Shown: in pieces, positions 55,699 to 64,000 of the stretch | How positions within the stretch are numbered: position 1 is the stretch's first letter | Layout: every line of letters starts with the position of its first letter | The notes under the pieces: model-generated | Told to the model about the DNA's origin: nothing | Databases searched by the model: none | Seen by the model: the letters and a program-made list of their open reading frames with translations, nothing else | Position numbers and translations under genes: made by a program | Assembly (NCBI RefSeq): GCF_000350225.1 | Contig: NW_005179255.1 | Location: 22,588 to 86,587, forward strand | Origin: Chondrus crispus | Taxonomy: Eukaryota > Rhodophyta > Florideophyceae > Gigartinales > Gigartinaceae | Direction of reading: 5' to 3' | DNA length: 64,000 nucleotides

Positions 55699-56395
55699 TG
55701 TCGTGCACTGAGGGGGAAGTGTGGGATCCCCCTCTGGCAGAGCGCGCGCGTTCGGGGGGCGCGTGTAGGGGGTTATCGGGAGACCACCCGTAAGGGACCG
55801 GTACGGGGCCGGGCGCGAAGCGCAGTAGGGAAAGTAAGGAAAAAAGAGGGAAAACAGAGCCCAGGAGGGGCGGAGCGGTAAGGACAGCTGTCGCGCGGAG
55901 AGCCGAGCCTGGCGGAACGACGCGCGCGGTAGAGGCAGGAGGGAATCGGGACGTAGATGGCTCGCAGGGTACCGTCGTGGGACGGGGACCGACGCGAGGC
56001 TACGACTCCGTTCCAGAAACCCGAGTTGTAGACCCAAAGCTTCGTACCGTTTTACTTAGGGTCGGACGTCGGCTATATACTAGCCGACGTCGGAGCAATA
56101 ATTAATTAAACTAAAAAATACTAAATTGAACGACGGCGGCGATGGCCGGAGAAACTCCTCTTGGGGAGGTATGACAACCACGACACGTGGGGAATGACAC
56201 GATTCACGTGAGGGATAACACGGGTACACGTGGGTAGAACTATCAGTACTTCGACAGGGCTCCATGGAGCTTACACCCGGACGAGGCCGGTGGTTAGTGT
56301 GCACGGATCCACGTGGTAGGTCACTTGAGATAGTGTGGTATGCCGCGGGTACTACAGTACAACACGGCGATTGAGCGGGCGGTCAGTGCTCTACA
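55699..56395 (-). repeat. 5' LTR of Gypsy-C
   Basis: 697 bp, differing from 44188-44884 at five positions by direct reading. The TATA-centred palindrome is at 56065-56091. Since the element runs on the minus strand, this is the copy expected to drive it. Confidence 0.92.
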
Positions 56396-56400
56396 GGAAC

Positions 56401-57676
56401 CGCGGTTCTCTTGGATCGGCTTTGATCCCAATACCTTTCGTCGGCTTGAGACTGGTTATTAATGTGCGATTTCAAATTTTTGACTACAGCTGGCCGTCGC
56501 TACTTTCGCTAAGGGATTTGAAGAAGAATGGCTTGGACATAAGCGTCCAAAGAAACAGAATCAGTTTCAAGCACCTCGAACAGCCGCTAACGTTTGAAAA
56601 TGATTTCCTCTGGCACCGCTGGAGTCCCGGCAACATGGCACAGTGTCTCTACACCGAAAGTGAACTGAGGAGGTTACATCGCAACTTTGGACATCCGACC
56701 GTCTCTGCCCTCACAAACATTTTGCGAAGAGCAAACCTACACAAACTGACAGTCGACGTACAGAATGCAATTATGAAACTAACACAGTCATGCGTTTCAT
56801 GCTCCATTCACTGGTTCAGGCCAAGTAGATTCAAGCCCACAATCGGAACGGATGATCTAGTAGATCATCAGACAGCTACGGTGTGATTGAAGAGTAGTAC
56901 TCTTCAACCACATCGTAGCGGTCGATATCATGCACATAGAAAGGAGAGTTTTGCTACACGTGGTAGATGAGGCCACACACTACACGGCTGCGAAAATTTT
57001 GAAACGTCAACAATCATCTGATGTATGGAAAGCACTTCTACGATGTTGGTCTCGCATCTACCTTGGACCGCCAGATCATATACGTGTTGATCAAGGAAGT
57101 AACTTTGTGGCAAGGGCATTTTTGGAATGTGCAGAAGCTCAAAGAATTCGAGTTCTTCAAGCACTTATTGAGTCCCCATCCACAATGGCACATGTAGAGC
57201 GCTACCACGCCCCTTTAAGAGCCGCTTTCCTGAAGATTCGAGATTGTCTTCCATCCAGTGAGTCTGATGACGATTGTCTACAAATGGCTTTAAAGGCAGT
57301 CAACGACACAATTGGACCAGAAGGTCTATGCCCCACGCTTTTGGTGTACGGAAGCCTCCCCCGTCCGCCCCGACAAACACCTTCTGAAACGCAACTTCAG
57401 AAAGCTCGAGCAATTGACTCTTGCATGGACACAGTTCGTAAGATCCAAACCCGAAAACGCATAGAATTTGGTCTGAAGCATCGAGGCTCTGGAAAGGCTC
57501 ATGAAAATAGTTACAAGCTGCGTTTGCTTCCCGCTGGCTCGCCTGTTTATGTCTATCGCACAAAATCAAAAATATGGGAAGGTCCATATCCTTTCATACA
57601 AATTGAGGGACAAACAGTTGCCGTTCAGTTACCCTCTGGGCGAAAAATATTTTGCTCTCACGTAGTCAAAAGCGAA
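56401..57676 (+). other. Copia-1 GAG-pre-integrase and integrase
   Basis: YTESELRRLHRNFGHPTVSA followed by CVSCSI is the pre-integrase HHCC finger. The core begins LLHVVDEATHYTAAKILKRQ, then IRVDQGSNFVARAFLECAEA (D-Q-G), MAHVERYHAPLRAAF (E) and the C-terminal KLRLLPAGSPVYVYRTKSKI with WEGPYPF. Motif variants are those of fungal and protist Copia elements. Confidence 0.85.
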
Positions 57677-57681
57677 GTTCC

Positions 57682-58301
57682 TGCAGCGTAAACACCCCTA
57701 AACGGATAGGGGTGTATGCTTAGTCCTGGAAGACCCGTACGTACGAGAAGACGGGGGAAGTCGGACCAGCTAACGAAACCGGAGCACGGGCCCGGGTAGC
57801 GTGGTAGAGCGGGATCGGGGGGAGGACGCGCACACGCGCGGGACGTTCTACGCCTCGACGCCTCGGAGCAGCGCTGGGTTACGTTCCAGCGCTGACGGGA
57901 GGAGGTGGATCTAGGCTCGCTCGCGTGCTCGCGCGTCCTCTACCCGCGCTCGGTCTCGCCTTAAGGTAGCTAACGGAAGCTTCCTGAGGATAAGCTGGAA
58001 GTCAGACCTAAGCGGTAGGTCGTGGACAAATCCGTGCTTGTCCCCCTTGGCCGCCGCCGGTCCGCTCCGTTATTTAATGTACAATTAGTCTATCGTAACT
58101 TAGTACAGTACGTACTGTACTATTTGACACTACTGTAGTCAGCCCTGTCAGCCGACGGGGCTGACTGTATACGTGCCGTACACGTATGGTACACATGGGG
58201 TCGCGTGCCCACGTACACGTGTGGTACGGGCTGTGTGTAAGGTTCGTGCCTTACAGAGCCGGATCCAATTTCTAATCTAATTCTTTTGTAGTTATACTAC
58301 A
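57682..58301. mobile_element. Solo LTR of the Gypsy-A family
   Basis: 620 bp from TGCAGCGTAAACACC to GTTATACTACA, homologous to the Gypsy-A LTR (20521-21148). It is flanked by GTTCC at 57677-57681 and 58302-58306, a perfect 5-bp duplication. It separates the integrase and RT parts of Copia-1. Confidence 0.88.
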
Positions 58302-58399
58302 GTTCCCTCACACGGAGCTGACCGCGCTCAGGCAAGCCCGAACGAATTAAAAGCAATGTTCGGAGAAGGAGAATTTACTTTTGCAGTATCCGACGGGAA

Positions 58400-59895
58400 A
58401 TGGGACTTTTAGAAGTCGCGCATGGCGGAACTCGAAGGTTTGACAAAGAGAAAAACTTCCCAGGTTGTCAAGCGTTCATTGATACCAAAGGGAACAAGAA
58501 TTTATGGCTCGAAATGGGTCGACACATTGAAGAACGGAAACGAGGGACAGTTTGAGAAGTCGAGACTGGTCGCACAAAACTATCGAGACGAGGGAGCTAA
58601 CGCAATAGCTACAGGGTCCCCAACCATAAGCCGAATGGGCCAACCTATCGCAATTTTATCCGCCTCATTGCACAGTGAGCAAAATGCGTACACAAGAGAT
58701 GTCTCTCAGGCATATCTCCAGTCCGATTCCAGACTAGAGAGGAAAGTATTCCTGAGGCCTCCCAAAGAGATGAACCTGAAGGATGATGAAGTTTTGCTTG
58801 TCCTAAAGCCTCTTTATGGCATTCCTGAAAGTGGACTACACTGGTTCGTTACATACCATCCCCATCACAGGATACGTCTGGGAATGAATGCTACAAAAAG
58901 AGATCCGTGTTTACTGATCAACAGAGATCCAAGCGGTCTGAACGGTCTGGCAGTGCTACAGGTTGATGACTCTTTTGGGCATAGAACTGAAGAATTTCTT
59001 GCGCATGAAGAGCAGGAGTCCAAGCGCTTCAACTGTAAACCTCAGAGACGGTTGAGGATTGGAGAAACAACTCATTTTAATGGAATTGAAGTCACCTTGA
59101 ATCAGAAGAATATCAATTCAATCAATCAGAGCAACAAGCTCAAAAAGGTGCTACATGGCAATAGTAAGGAGCAGTAGGCCAGTACCCGGGCACAAGTGCA
59201 GTATATTGGATGCTGCCCTCTTCCGGACTTTTGCTCAGTAGTGCAGATTATGGCAAAGGAAATGGAGAACCCGAATGAAAGTACTTTCAAAAGGTTACAG
59301 ACAATTGTTCAGAGATGTCACAGTACAGCAGATATCGAACTGAATTATGTTCCGATGAAGCGGAATGCACTGCGGCTTGCTCTTTATACTGACGCATCTT
59401 TTGCCAATATCAAATCGTTGAAATCACAGATCGGTTTTGTGCTTGCTCTCACGGACGGAACCGGACTTGCAAACCTCGTTCATTACGGAAGCTCAAGATG
59501 TAAAAGGGTGGCACGGTCTGTAATGGCAGCCGAGTTGCACGCTCTGGTGTACGGTTTCGACCAAGCTTTCATTGTTAGAGATATTTAGAAGGCGTCTTGG
59601 CTGAACGCATAGCCATAGATGCATATGTGGACTCCCGAGCCGTCTTCAATGTGGTGGCGAAAGGAGGCAAGAATATGGAGAATAGATTGCAAATAGACGT
59701 GGCTGATTTGCGCGAGAGTCACGCAAAAGGTGAGCTGAACAACCTCGCTTGGATACCAGGTACTCAAAATCCCGCCGACGGGATGACGAAGGTGCTTGTC
59801 AGCGACAATCATCCTCTCATTCAGCTCATAAGATCGAACCGTCTGAACAGCACGCCACAAGGTTGGGTCTCTGAGCTCCCAAGCAAATCTCGATA
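58400..59895 (+). other. Copia-1 reverse transcriptase and RNase H
   Basis: RT shows GTRIYGSKWVDTLKN, KSRLVAQNYRDEG, YTRDVSQAYLQSDSRLERKV, LRPPKEM and LVLKPLYGIPESGLHW. RNase H shows LALYTDASFANIKSLKSQIG, VMAAELHALVYGFDQAF and NNLAWIPGTQNPADGMTK. Ty1/Copia type. The copy is broken. Confidence 0.85.
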
Positions 59896-59935
59896 ACAAT
59901 ACGGATAGCTTTCTTACACAGAAAAAAGTCCAGAG

Positions 59936-60399
59936 TGTCAATTCTGGTTACAAAAGGGACCAAGATGGAAGGAATCGATATCAAGCATCAATATCGATAA
60001 CCATCGTCCATCAATGAAATTGGGACCAATATAGAGCAGCCCGCGCAGAGTGCTTCGCTAGCACCGGGTATAGATTACTACTTATCAGTTTAGCAACAGC
60101 ACTCGCTGAGAAAAAAGATACACACGAGAAAAGGAACGCAACAATAAACCGAACCATAATCGACGCCGTCGAACTAGAGAGAGTCACACGTTGACAACCG
60201 AAACCGCCTACTGTAGAGCCACACTGATCTAGTGTTTGTATCACAGTGAAGGGCAATCGGAATCGATCACCCCTCCCGACTGCCCGTGCTCCGAGTACTT
60301 GCGATTGTGGGCGGTCATCGCTTCGTTACGATCGAAATACTGTTGTGCGCAACACTGCAAGGCGTAGTATCGAGGAACTCATCAAGTCTAGTTTTGACA
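59936..60399 (+). repeat. 3' LTR of Copia-1
   Basis: 464 bp, TGTCAATTC to GTTTTGACA. It is preceded by an A-rich purine stretch (GAAAAAAG) that may belong to the polypurine tract. Confidence 0.9.
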
Positions 60400-60404
60400 T
60401 GTAT

Positions 60405-60866
60405 TCTCTGTCGGCGATGGGACAGAGTCCCCCACGCCTGATTAGAAGTTCGAAACGTATAGCATTTGCTGCGATCGAGCGCACGTATAGTGCGCATTGA
60501 ACACCCTAGAAATTTAGATACTCTTCGAAGGGTACTGTCGTCTAGCTTGGCAGAGACAGTCCCCAAAGTGGCACTTGAAAACTTGTTCGGAGACAGTGTC
60601 GAAATCTATAATCAACGAGGTGATAAAGGAAAGTCTGCAAAATCTGACCATGAGGTGGAGCGCCAGCATGCTCGTTTTCAGCATCTTTGTTGCATGCATG
60701 CTGTAGAGGACAACCGGAGACACTTGCTCGCCGCTCAATTTTGTTAAGTGCTTCATACATATCCTGAGATCAAAAGCGACGCGGAACTTGAAACTAGAGA
60801 AAGCCCGCTCTGGTGCGTGGGACTTTTTTGGCGAGAAGGGGTTGTGGTTTCGGCAAGAGGGGATAT
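60405..60866. other. Flank between Copia-1 and the piggyBac-type element
   Basis: A plus-strand frame at 60466-60747 (93 codons) reads RGDKGKSAKSDHEVERQHAR and AVEDNRRHLLA but has no known domain. On the minus strand a frame runs across this end. If the piggyBac-type element is left out, it joins an open stretch at 62514-62858. A gene interrupted by the transposon is possible. Confidence 0.3.
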
Positions 60867-62509
60867 CCCTAGTGTTAGAATGTACGGTGTACCGTACATA
60901 ATTGCCGATTCATAATTTTTGAAATGCCAATTATGTACGGTCTATCCTACATAAAGGCCGTTTTAGGACCATCTTTGAACGACTGTAACTTCTAGACAAG
61001 TGCACAATCCCATTTGTGAGTACACAGGCTTCAAGAGTGGGTTCCGGAGAACCGTCCAGGTGTCCATGTTTTGTTGTAAGTTAATACAGACAGAATGATG
61101 TCTCTCAAAAGCTCGGTCACCATTTGAAGCACTTGAAATCTCCTTTCCAGTCAAAGTACGACCCCCCGCAAACTCTCCACCCTTCGGAGTAGTTCACATA
61201 CTCTCTTGGAGGTTCCCAAACCACCGGAACAACAGAACATAAACCCAACACTCCGTCAGCCCTTCCTCGCCCCCGCCACCAGTTCTAACGCTGTGCAAGA
61301 GCAACTTGCGATTCCTTCTATCCCCCTCGATCAGCGTATACATGCCGCCACCAATCTTGAGGTAACTCAAGACTTTCTGCGGCGCGAGATACCCTTCTGG
61401 CCGTAACGACGCCTGAGTGTGCTGCTCAAGCCCGCTCTACACGAGAAAGATGGTATGTAAAAGGACGCCAGCTGGCAAGCAGAAGAGCTGGTGGACGTGC
61501 AGCCGGAAGGGGCAGAGGGGAACGAGCTAAAAGAGATGCTGCTGCGCATACGGCAGGCTGGAGGATTCAATCTGTCAGCGAACTGCTGGGTAATCTCGAA
61601 AACGACGTTACAAATTCCGTTTTCTCAGAACGCGCACGCCTATTCTCTCGCGCTGCTCTTGAGCTCATGAAAACGGAATTGCAAGCTCTGCAGCTACATC
61701 AAAACTTGCGGCAGAGTCGCCAAAATGTAGAGAAGTCACCCGCAGTTGTTGCGAATGACAATGAGATTACTCAACTTCGTGAGCTTGCGCGAAAAAGAAA
61801 ACCCAATCGGCTAGTATTTTTCAACAGTGTGGAGGGAGTGCGATTGCGCCCACATGTTCACGGATATTGCCAAAAGCAGATGCTGGCAGAGCAGTGGTGC
61901 GCTTTGTGCGGCATGAACATTAAGAATGGTAGCAGTTACAGAGGACATCGTTCATCATTTAAGTGCATTAAATGTGAAACACATATGTGTGTAAGGACGT
62001 ATCACGGAATGAGGAGGTCCTGTTGGGACATGTGGCATGCTAGCAAGAGGCTAGAGAAACGTGAGATAGAAGGAAGAACACGTGTTTCTCGTGGCCGGTC
62101 GGACCGTTTGTCCGAAATATCGAATTCCGTGGGTGAGACTTGGGACACCTCCGCGACCTCGGAGAGGTCAGAAGCGGCTCTATTATGACTCTACAAGGCC
62201 TCATACGAGGTCTGTGAGAAAGAGTTTGTCCTCAGACATGCGCAAAAGTAGTTAGAACATCTCTATATGTACGATGTACCGTACATAAGTCATTTTGGGG
62301 GCACTAAAATGGTCTTCAAGTAGTAGTTTTCCAGGGGTCATAAAAGAATGTTGTAATGGTCCATGTTCCCTGAAACTTCGTGCGTGTACCGTTTATGCCC
62401 TTCTCAGTCCGCTTGTGTGGTCGATTGGTCCCATAGAACTCCCAGGGATGTACTCTCGACCGTTAAAGTTAATGTACGGTGTTCCGTACATTACAATTCA
62501 ACACTAGGG
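60867..62509 (+). mobile_element. piggyBac-type DNA transposon, 1,643 bp
   Basis: Ends CCCTAGTGTT (60867-60876) and AACACTAGGG (62500-62509) are inverted repeats of piggyBac form. They are flanked by ATAT at 60863-60866 and 62510-62513; TTAA is usual for the superfamily. Near-palindromes based on TGTACGGTGTACCGTACA lie at 60881-60898, 60934-60951, 62268-62285 and 62473-62490, two toward each end. The internal gene has a piggyBac-like Cys-rich tail but no DDD catalytic core, so the element is probably non-autonomous. Superfamily assignment rests on the ends and the Cys-rich domain. Confidence 0.65.
61356..62188 (+). CDS. Protein with a piggyBac-like C-terminal Cys-rich domain, no catalytic core seen
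   Basis: A plus-strand frame of about 277 codons, open after a TGA at 61356-61358. It reads RWYVKGRQLASRRAGGRAAG, an Arg/Gly-rich stretch, then a helical part (LGNLENDVTNSVFSERARLF, MKTELQALQLHQNLRQSRQN). From about 61.90 kb a Cys-rich domain has CALCG, then FKCIKCETHMCV and CWDMWH, the C-x2-C ... C-x2-C-x4-C ... C-x4-H layout of piggyBac C-terminal domains, which bind the transposon ends. The first internal ATG is at 61667. A second frame at 61206-61406 begins MEVPKPPEQQNINPTLRQP and may be the N terminus joined by an intron or lost by a frame change. The RNase H-like core of a piggyBac transposase (about 350 residues) is missing. The product may be an end-binding protein or a deletion relic. 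Confidence 0.5.
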
Positions 62510-62513
62510 ATAT

Positions 62514-62805
62514 GGCCCGGATTGTCTTTTGGGGGAAGGTGACTGTGGTTCCAAACAGATAAGGCAGCACCCCAATAGGGCACTGCCAATAGGGCGGCTC
62601 GTAGTCAGAACCAAATAAAGCCGCCGTCGCCTCCGCTCCAACAGTGATCGGAGGCATCGGACTCTTTCTGGCACCACCGTGACGAAAGAATTCTTTGCCC
62701 AAGAGTGCCCTTAAGACCCTGAAAACCGCTTGTTTAATATGTGTTTTTGTGAAATTATGTGCGCAAGTGTTACAGCATCTACAGAATCGAGAACCCTCTG
62801 CAGTG
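62514..62805. other. Short stretch between the two DNA transposons
   Basis: The minus strand is open here and reads RKSPMPPITVGAEATAAL and onward. No family is recognised. Confidence 0.3.
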
Positions 62806-62807
62806 TA

Positions 62808-64000
62808 CAGTGGGTTCGCGATAATTGCAACACGTCGGTGGCAGGGTTCTTGTTTCAATTATCGCGATTTTTCAATTATCAAATGGTATGATAAACTCGT
62901 CCCCTAGCCAATCATATGGCACCCTCCAAAACCCACTATTTTATTTAAAAAGGCAGCTATCTTTGTTTGCCTCTGGCCCTGATACATGTCCTGACGGACC
63001 ACAGCCTGCACTTTCCGAGTTCCTCGTAAAAGGCCCTCATCAGCCTGCCCACTGGAGACACAAATGCGCTTAGCTAGCGCAAGTACACGCAGCTGCTCTT
63101 TGGCGCAGGGAAGCAAATTGTCTTCTTCAGTATGTTCCTCACTGTCCTCTAAACCACTTCCACCCCCCAAGTCGACAACTGAATCGATAAGCGCCTGATC
63201 GTCCACAGTTTGAACACAATCATCCTCGCCCGACACATTGAGTAGTTCAACAATAGACATTCGTATGCAAGTGGGCACTAATTCGGCAATTTGTCTCTCC
63301 AACATTTGCTCCTCATTGCACAGTAAATTACTAATGCTTACCCTCTCCGATGAATCCAATTCAGTACCACATATACCAGTGTGCCTCCAGCAGTTCTGTA
63401 TTACTGAGGCAGCAAGCTCATTCCATATTTTCTTCATCCAACGCATAGCCGTTAGTATGTCAACCTTATAGATGTCGTTCACATTTTCATCAATTAAATC
63501 AATAGCTCGTTCCATCTGCAAGCGTCTATACGTCAGTTTGATTGAAGCGATAATTCCTGCGTCCAACAGTTGGAGCTTCGAGGTTGTATTGGGCGGTAAA
63601 AAGATTACTTCAACGTGGGCTAAAGCAGGTAGGTTATATTTAGTTCCGTGAGCACTGCAGTTATCAATTAACAGAGCAACTTTTCTCCCATTTGTCTTTC
63701 CAATGTAATAATCGAAGCGCTGCAACCAACCAAAGAACTACACGCTTGTCATCAATGCTTTGTTGTTGGCATGATAATAGAAACCAAGTTCTTGACCACT
63801 TTTCCTTTTAAACACCCTGGGTTTCCATGATCGCCCGATTATCATGAGCTCGAACTTCTCAGAGCCATCTGCATTGCAGCAAGGCATCACAGTGAATCGA
63901 TCTTTAGCCTTTTTACGACCTGGTAGCCTCTCCACTGCAACTGTCTTGTTGGGCGCCATTTTAAAAAACAACCCGGACTCGTCTGCATTAAAAATATTCT
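62808..64000 (-). mobile_element. pogo/Tigger-type transposon, cut by the window end
   Basis: The end CAGTGGGTTCGCGATAATTG starts at 62808, preceded by TA (62806-62807), the target dinucleotide of Tc1/mariner and pogo elements. A subterminal inverted pair CGCGATAATTG (62817-62827) and CAATTATCGCG (62856-62866) lies inside it. The transposase reads inward on the minus strand. The other end lies beyond 64000. Confidence 0.75.
62904..64000 (-). pseudogene. Tigger-type DDE transposase, C-terminal part
   Basis: About 365 codons of a DDE_1-type transposase, N terminus outside the window. The first catalytic Asp is in FNADESGLFFKMAP (near 63.98 kb), followed by KKAKDRFTVMPCCNADGSEK and LMIIGRSWKPRVFK. 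The second is in KVALLIDNCSAHGT (about 63.68 kb) and the third in TSKLQLLDAGIIASIK (about 63.57 kb). The usual motif there is QPLDQG. An acidic linker (SVVDLGGGSGLEDSEEHTEE) and the tail RQTKIAAFLNKI follow, ending at 62904. One TAG in the reading frame (63735-63737) interrupts it, so this copy is probably inactive. Function of the family: cut-and-paste transposition at TA sites; related host proteins are the jerky/CENP-B group. Confidence 0.8.

Larger units (their letters stand above)
44188..56395 (-). mobile_element. Gypsy-C: young, nearly whole 12.2-kb chromovirus with an antisense ORF
   Basis: LTRs 44188-44884 and 55699-56395, both 697 bp, differ at five positions. The target duplication GGAAC is perfect (44183-44187, 56396-56400). 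On the minus strand from the right: primer binding site 55680-55695; gag about 53.65-55.53 kb; protease about 53.0-53.15 kb; RT about 51.35-52.1 kb; RNase H about 50.95-51.3 kb; integrase about 49.7-50.53 kb; chromodomain 48.75-48.98 kb; polypurine tract 44885-44897. An extra 3.9 kb between pol and the 3' LTR holds a minisatellite and a plus-strand ORF. Gag-pol lies in a few frames, so it looks nearly whole with about two breaks, or uses frameshifting as the family often does. It is the youngest datable insertion here. Confidence 0.92.
40742..60399 (+). mobile_element. Copia-1: Ty1/Copia element split by three nested insertions
   Basis: LTRs 40742-41205 and 59936-60399, both 464 bp, begin TGTCAATTC and end TTTTGACA. 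They differ at about ten positions. Flanks TCTAT (40737-40741) and TGTAT (60400-60404) match at four of five, consistent with an aged target duplication. Parts on the plus strand: gag about 41.38-42.56 kb; zinc knuckle about 43.64 kb; protease about 44.05 kb; GAG-pre-integrase about 56.65-56.81 kb; integrase 56.93-57.69 kb; RT 58.42-59.17 kb; RNase H 59.33-59.89 kb. Integrase before RT defines Ty1/Copia. Insertions at 42572-43537, 44188-56395 and 57682-58301 account for about 13.8 kb, leaving about 5.85 kb. It is broken by these and by a few further breaks. Confidence 0.88.

Noticed and set aside
1-64000. tRNA, rRNA or CRISPR arrays
   Set aside because: No cloverleaf with matching A and B boxes, no rRNA core sequence and no regularly spaced short repeats were seen by eye. 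A covariance search was not possible.

Overview
The window is eukaryotic nuclear DNA dominated by transposable elements. It holds Ty3/Gypsy and Ty1/Copia LTR retroelements, spliceosomal-looking sequence, and fragments of four DNA transposon superfamilies (pogo/Tigger, piggyBac, PIF/Harbinger, and a Plavaka-like member of the CACTA/KDZ group). The only host-type regulator recognised is an RWP-RK protein, a family of plants, red and brown algae, oomycetes and some amoebae. Together with retroelement lineages that resemble those of oomycetes, algae and fungi, this suggests an alga or an alga-related protist. The species cannot be named from the sequence.

Layout. 1-8.8 kb: AT-rich, gene-poor sequence with an RWP-RK gene on the minus strand (833-1843), small local repeats and a Tigger-like transposase tail. 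8.83-21.15 kb: GC-rich broken Gypsy (Gypsy-A, minus strand) carrying three insertions, namely solo LTR-X, an LTR-less piece of a second Gypsy lineage, and solo LTR-Z. 21.15-23.12 kb: island of older sequence with a solo LTR (TSD CTACT) and a PIF/Harbinger transposase fragment. 23.12-32.36 kb: Gypsy-B (minus), bounded by two LTRs of different subfamilies, followed by the 3' end of element X. 32.4-40.7 kb: older sequence with CATG-rich repeats, a Plavaka-like transposase relic, a Sel1-repeat pseudogene and a Gypsy gag relic. 40.74-60.40 kb: one Copia element (plus) that has taken three insertions (solo LTR-Z, complete 12.2-kb Gypsy-C, solo LTR-A), each with its own 5-bp target duplication. Removing them leaves about 5.85 kb of Copia. 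60.4-64.0 kb: a 1.64-kb piggyBac-type element with an ATAT duplication, then a Tigger-type transposon cut by the window end.

The nest gives a relative clock. The Copia LTRs differ at about 10 of 464 positions. The LTRs of Gypsy-C, which sits inside the Copia, differ at 5 of 697. Gypsy-A, -B and -C share the same 16-base primer binding site, so they use the same tRNA primer. The most unusual item is a long antisense open frame in Gypsy-C between the 3' end of pol and the 3' LTR. It encodes a Trp-rich protein I do not recognise, convergent with gag-pol and separated from it by a 78/100-bp minisatellite.
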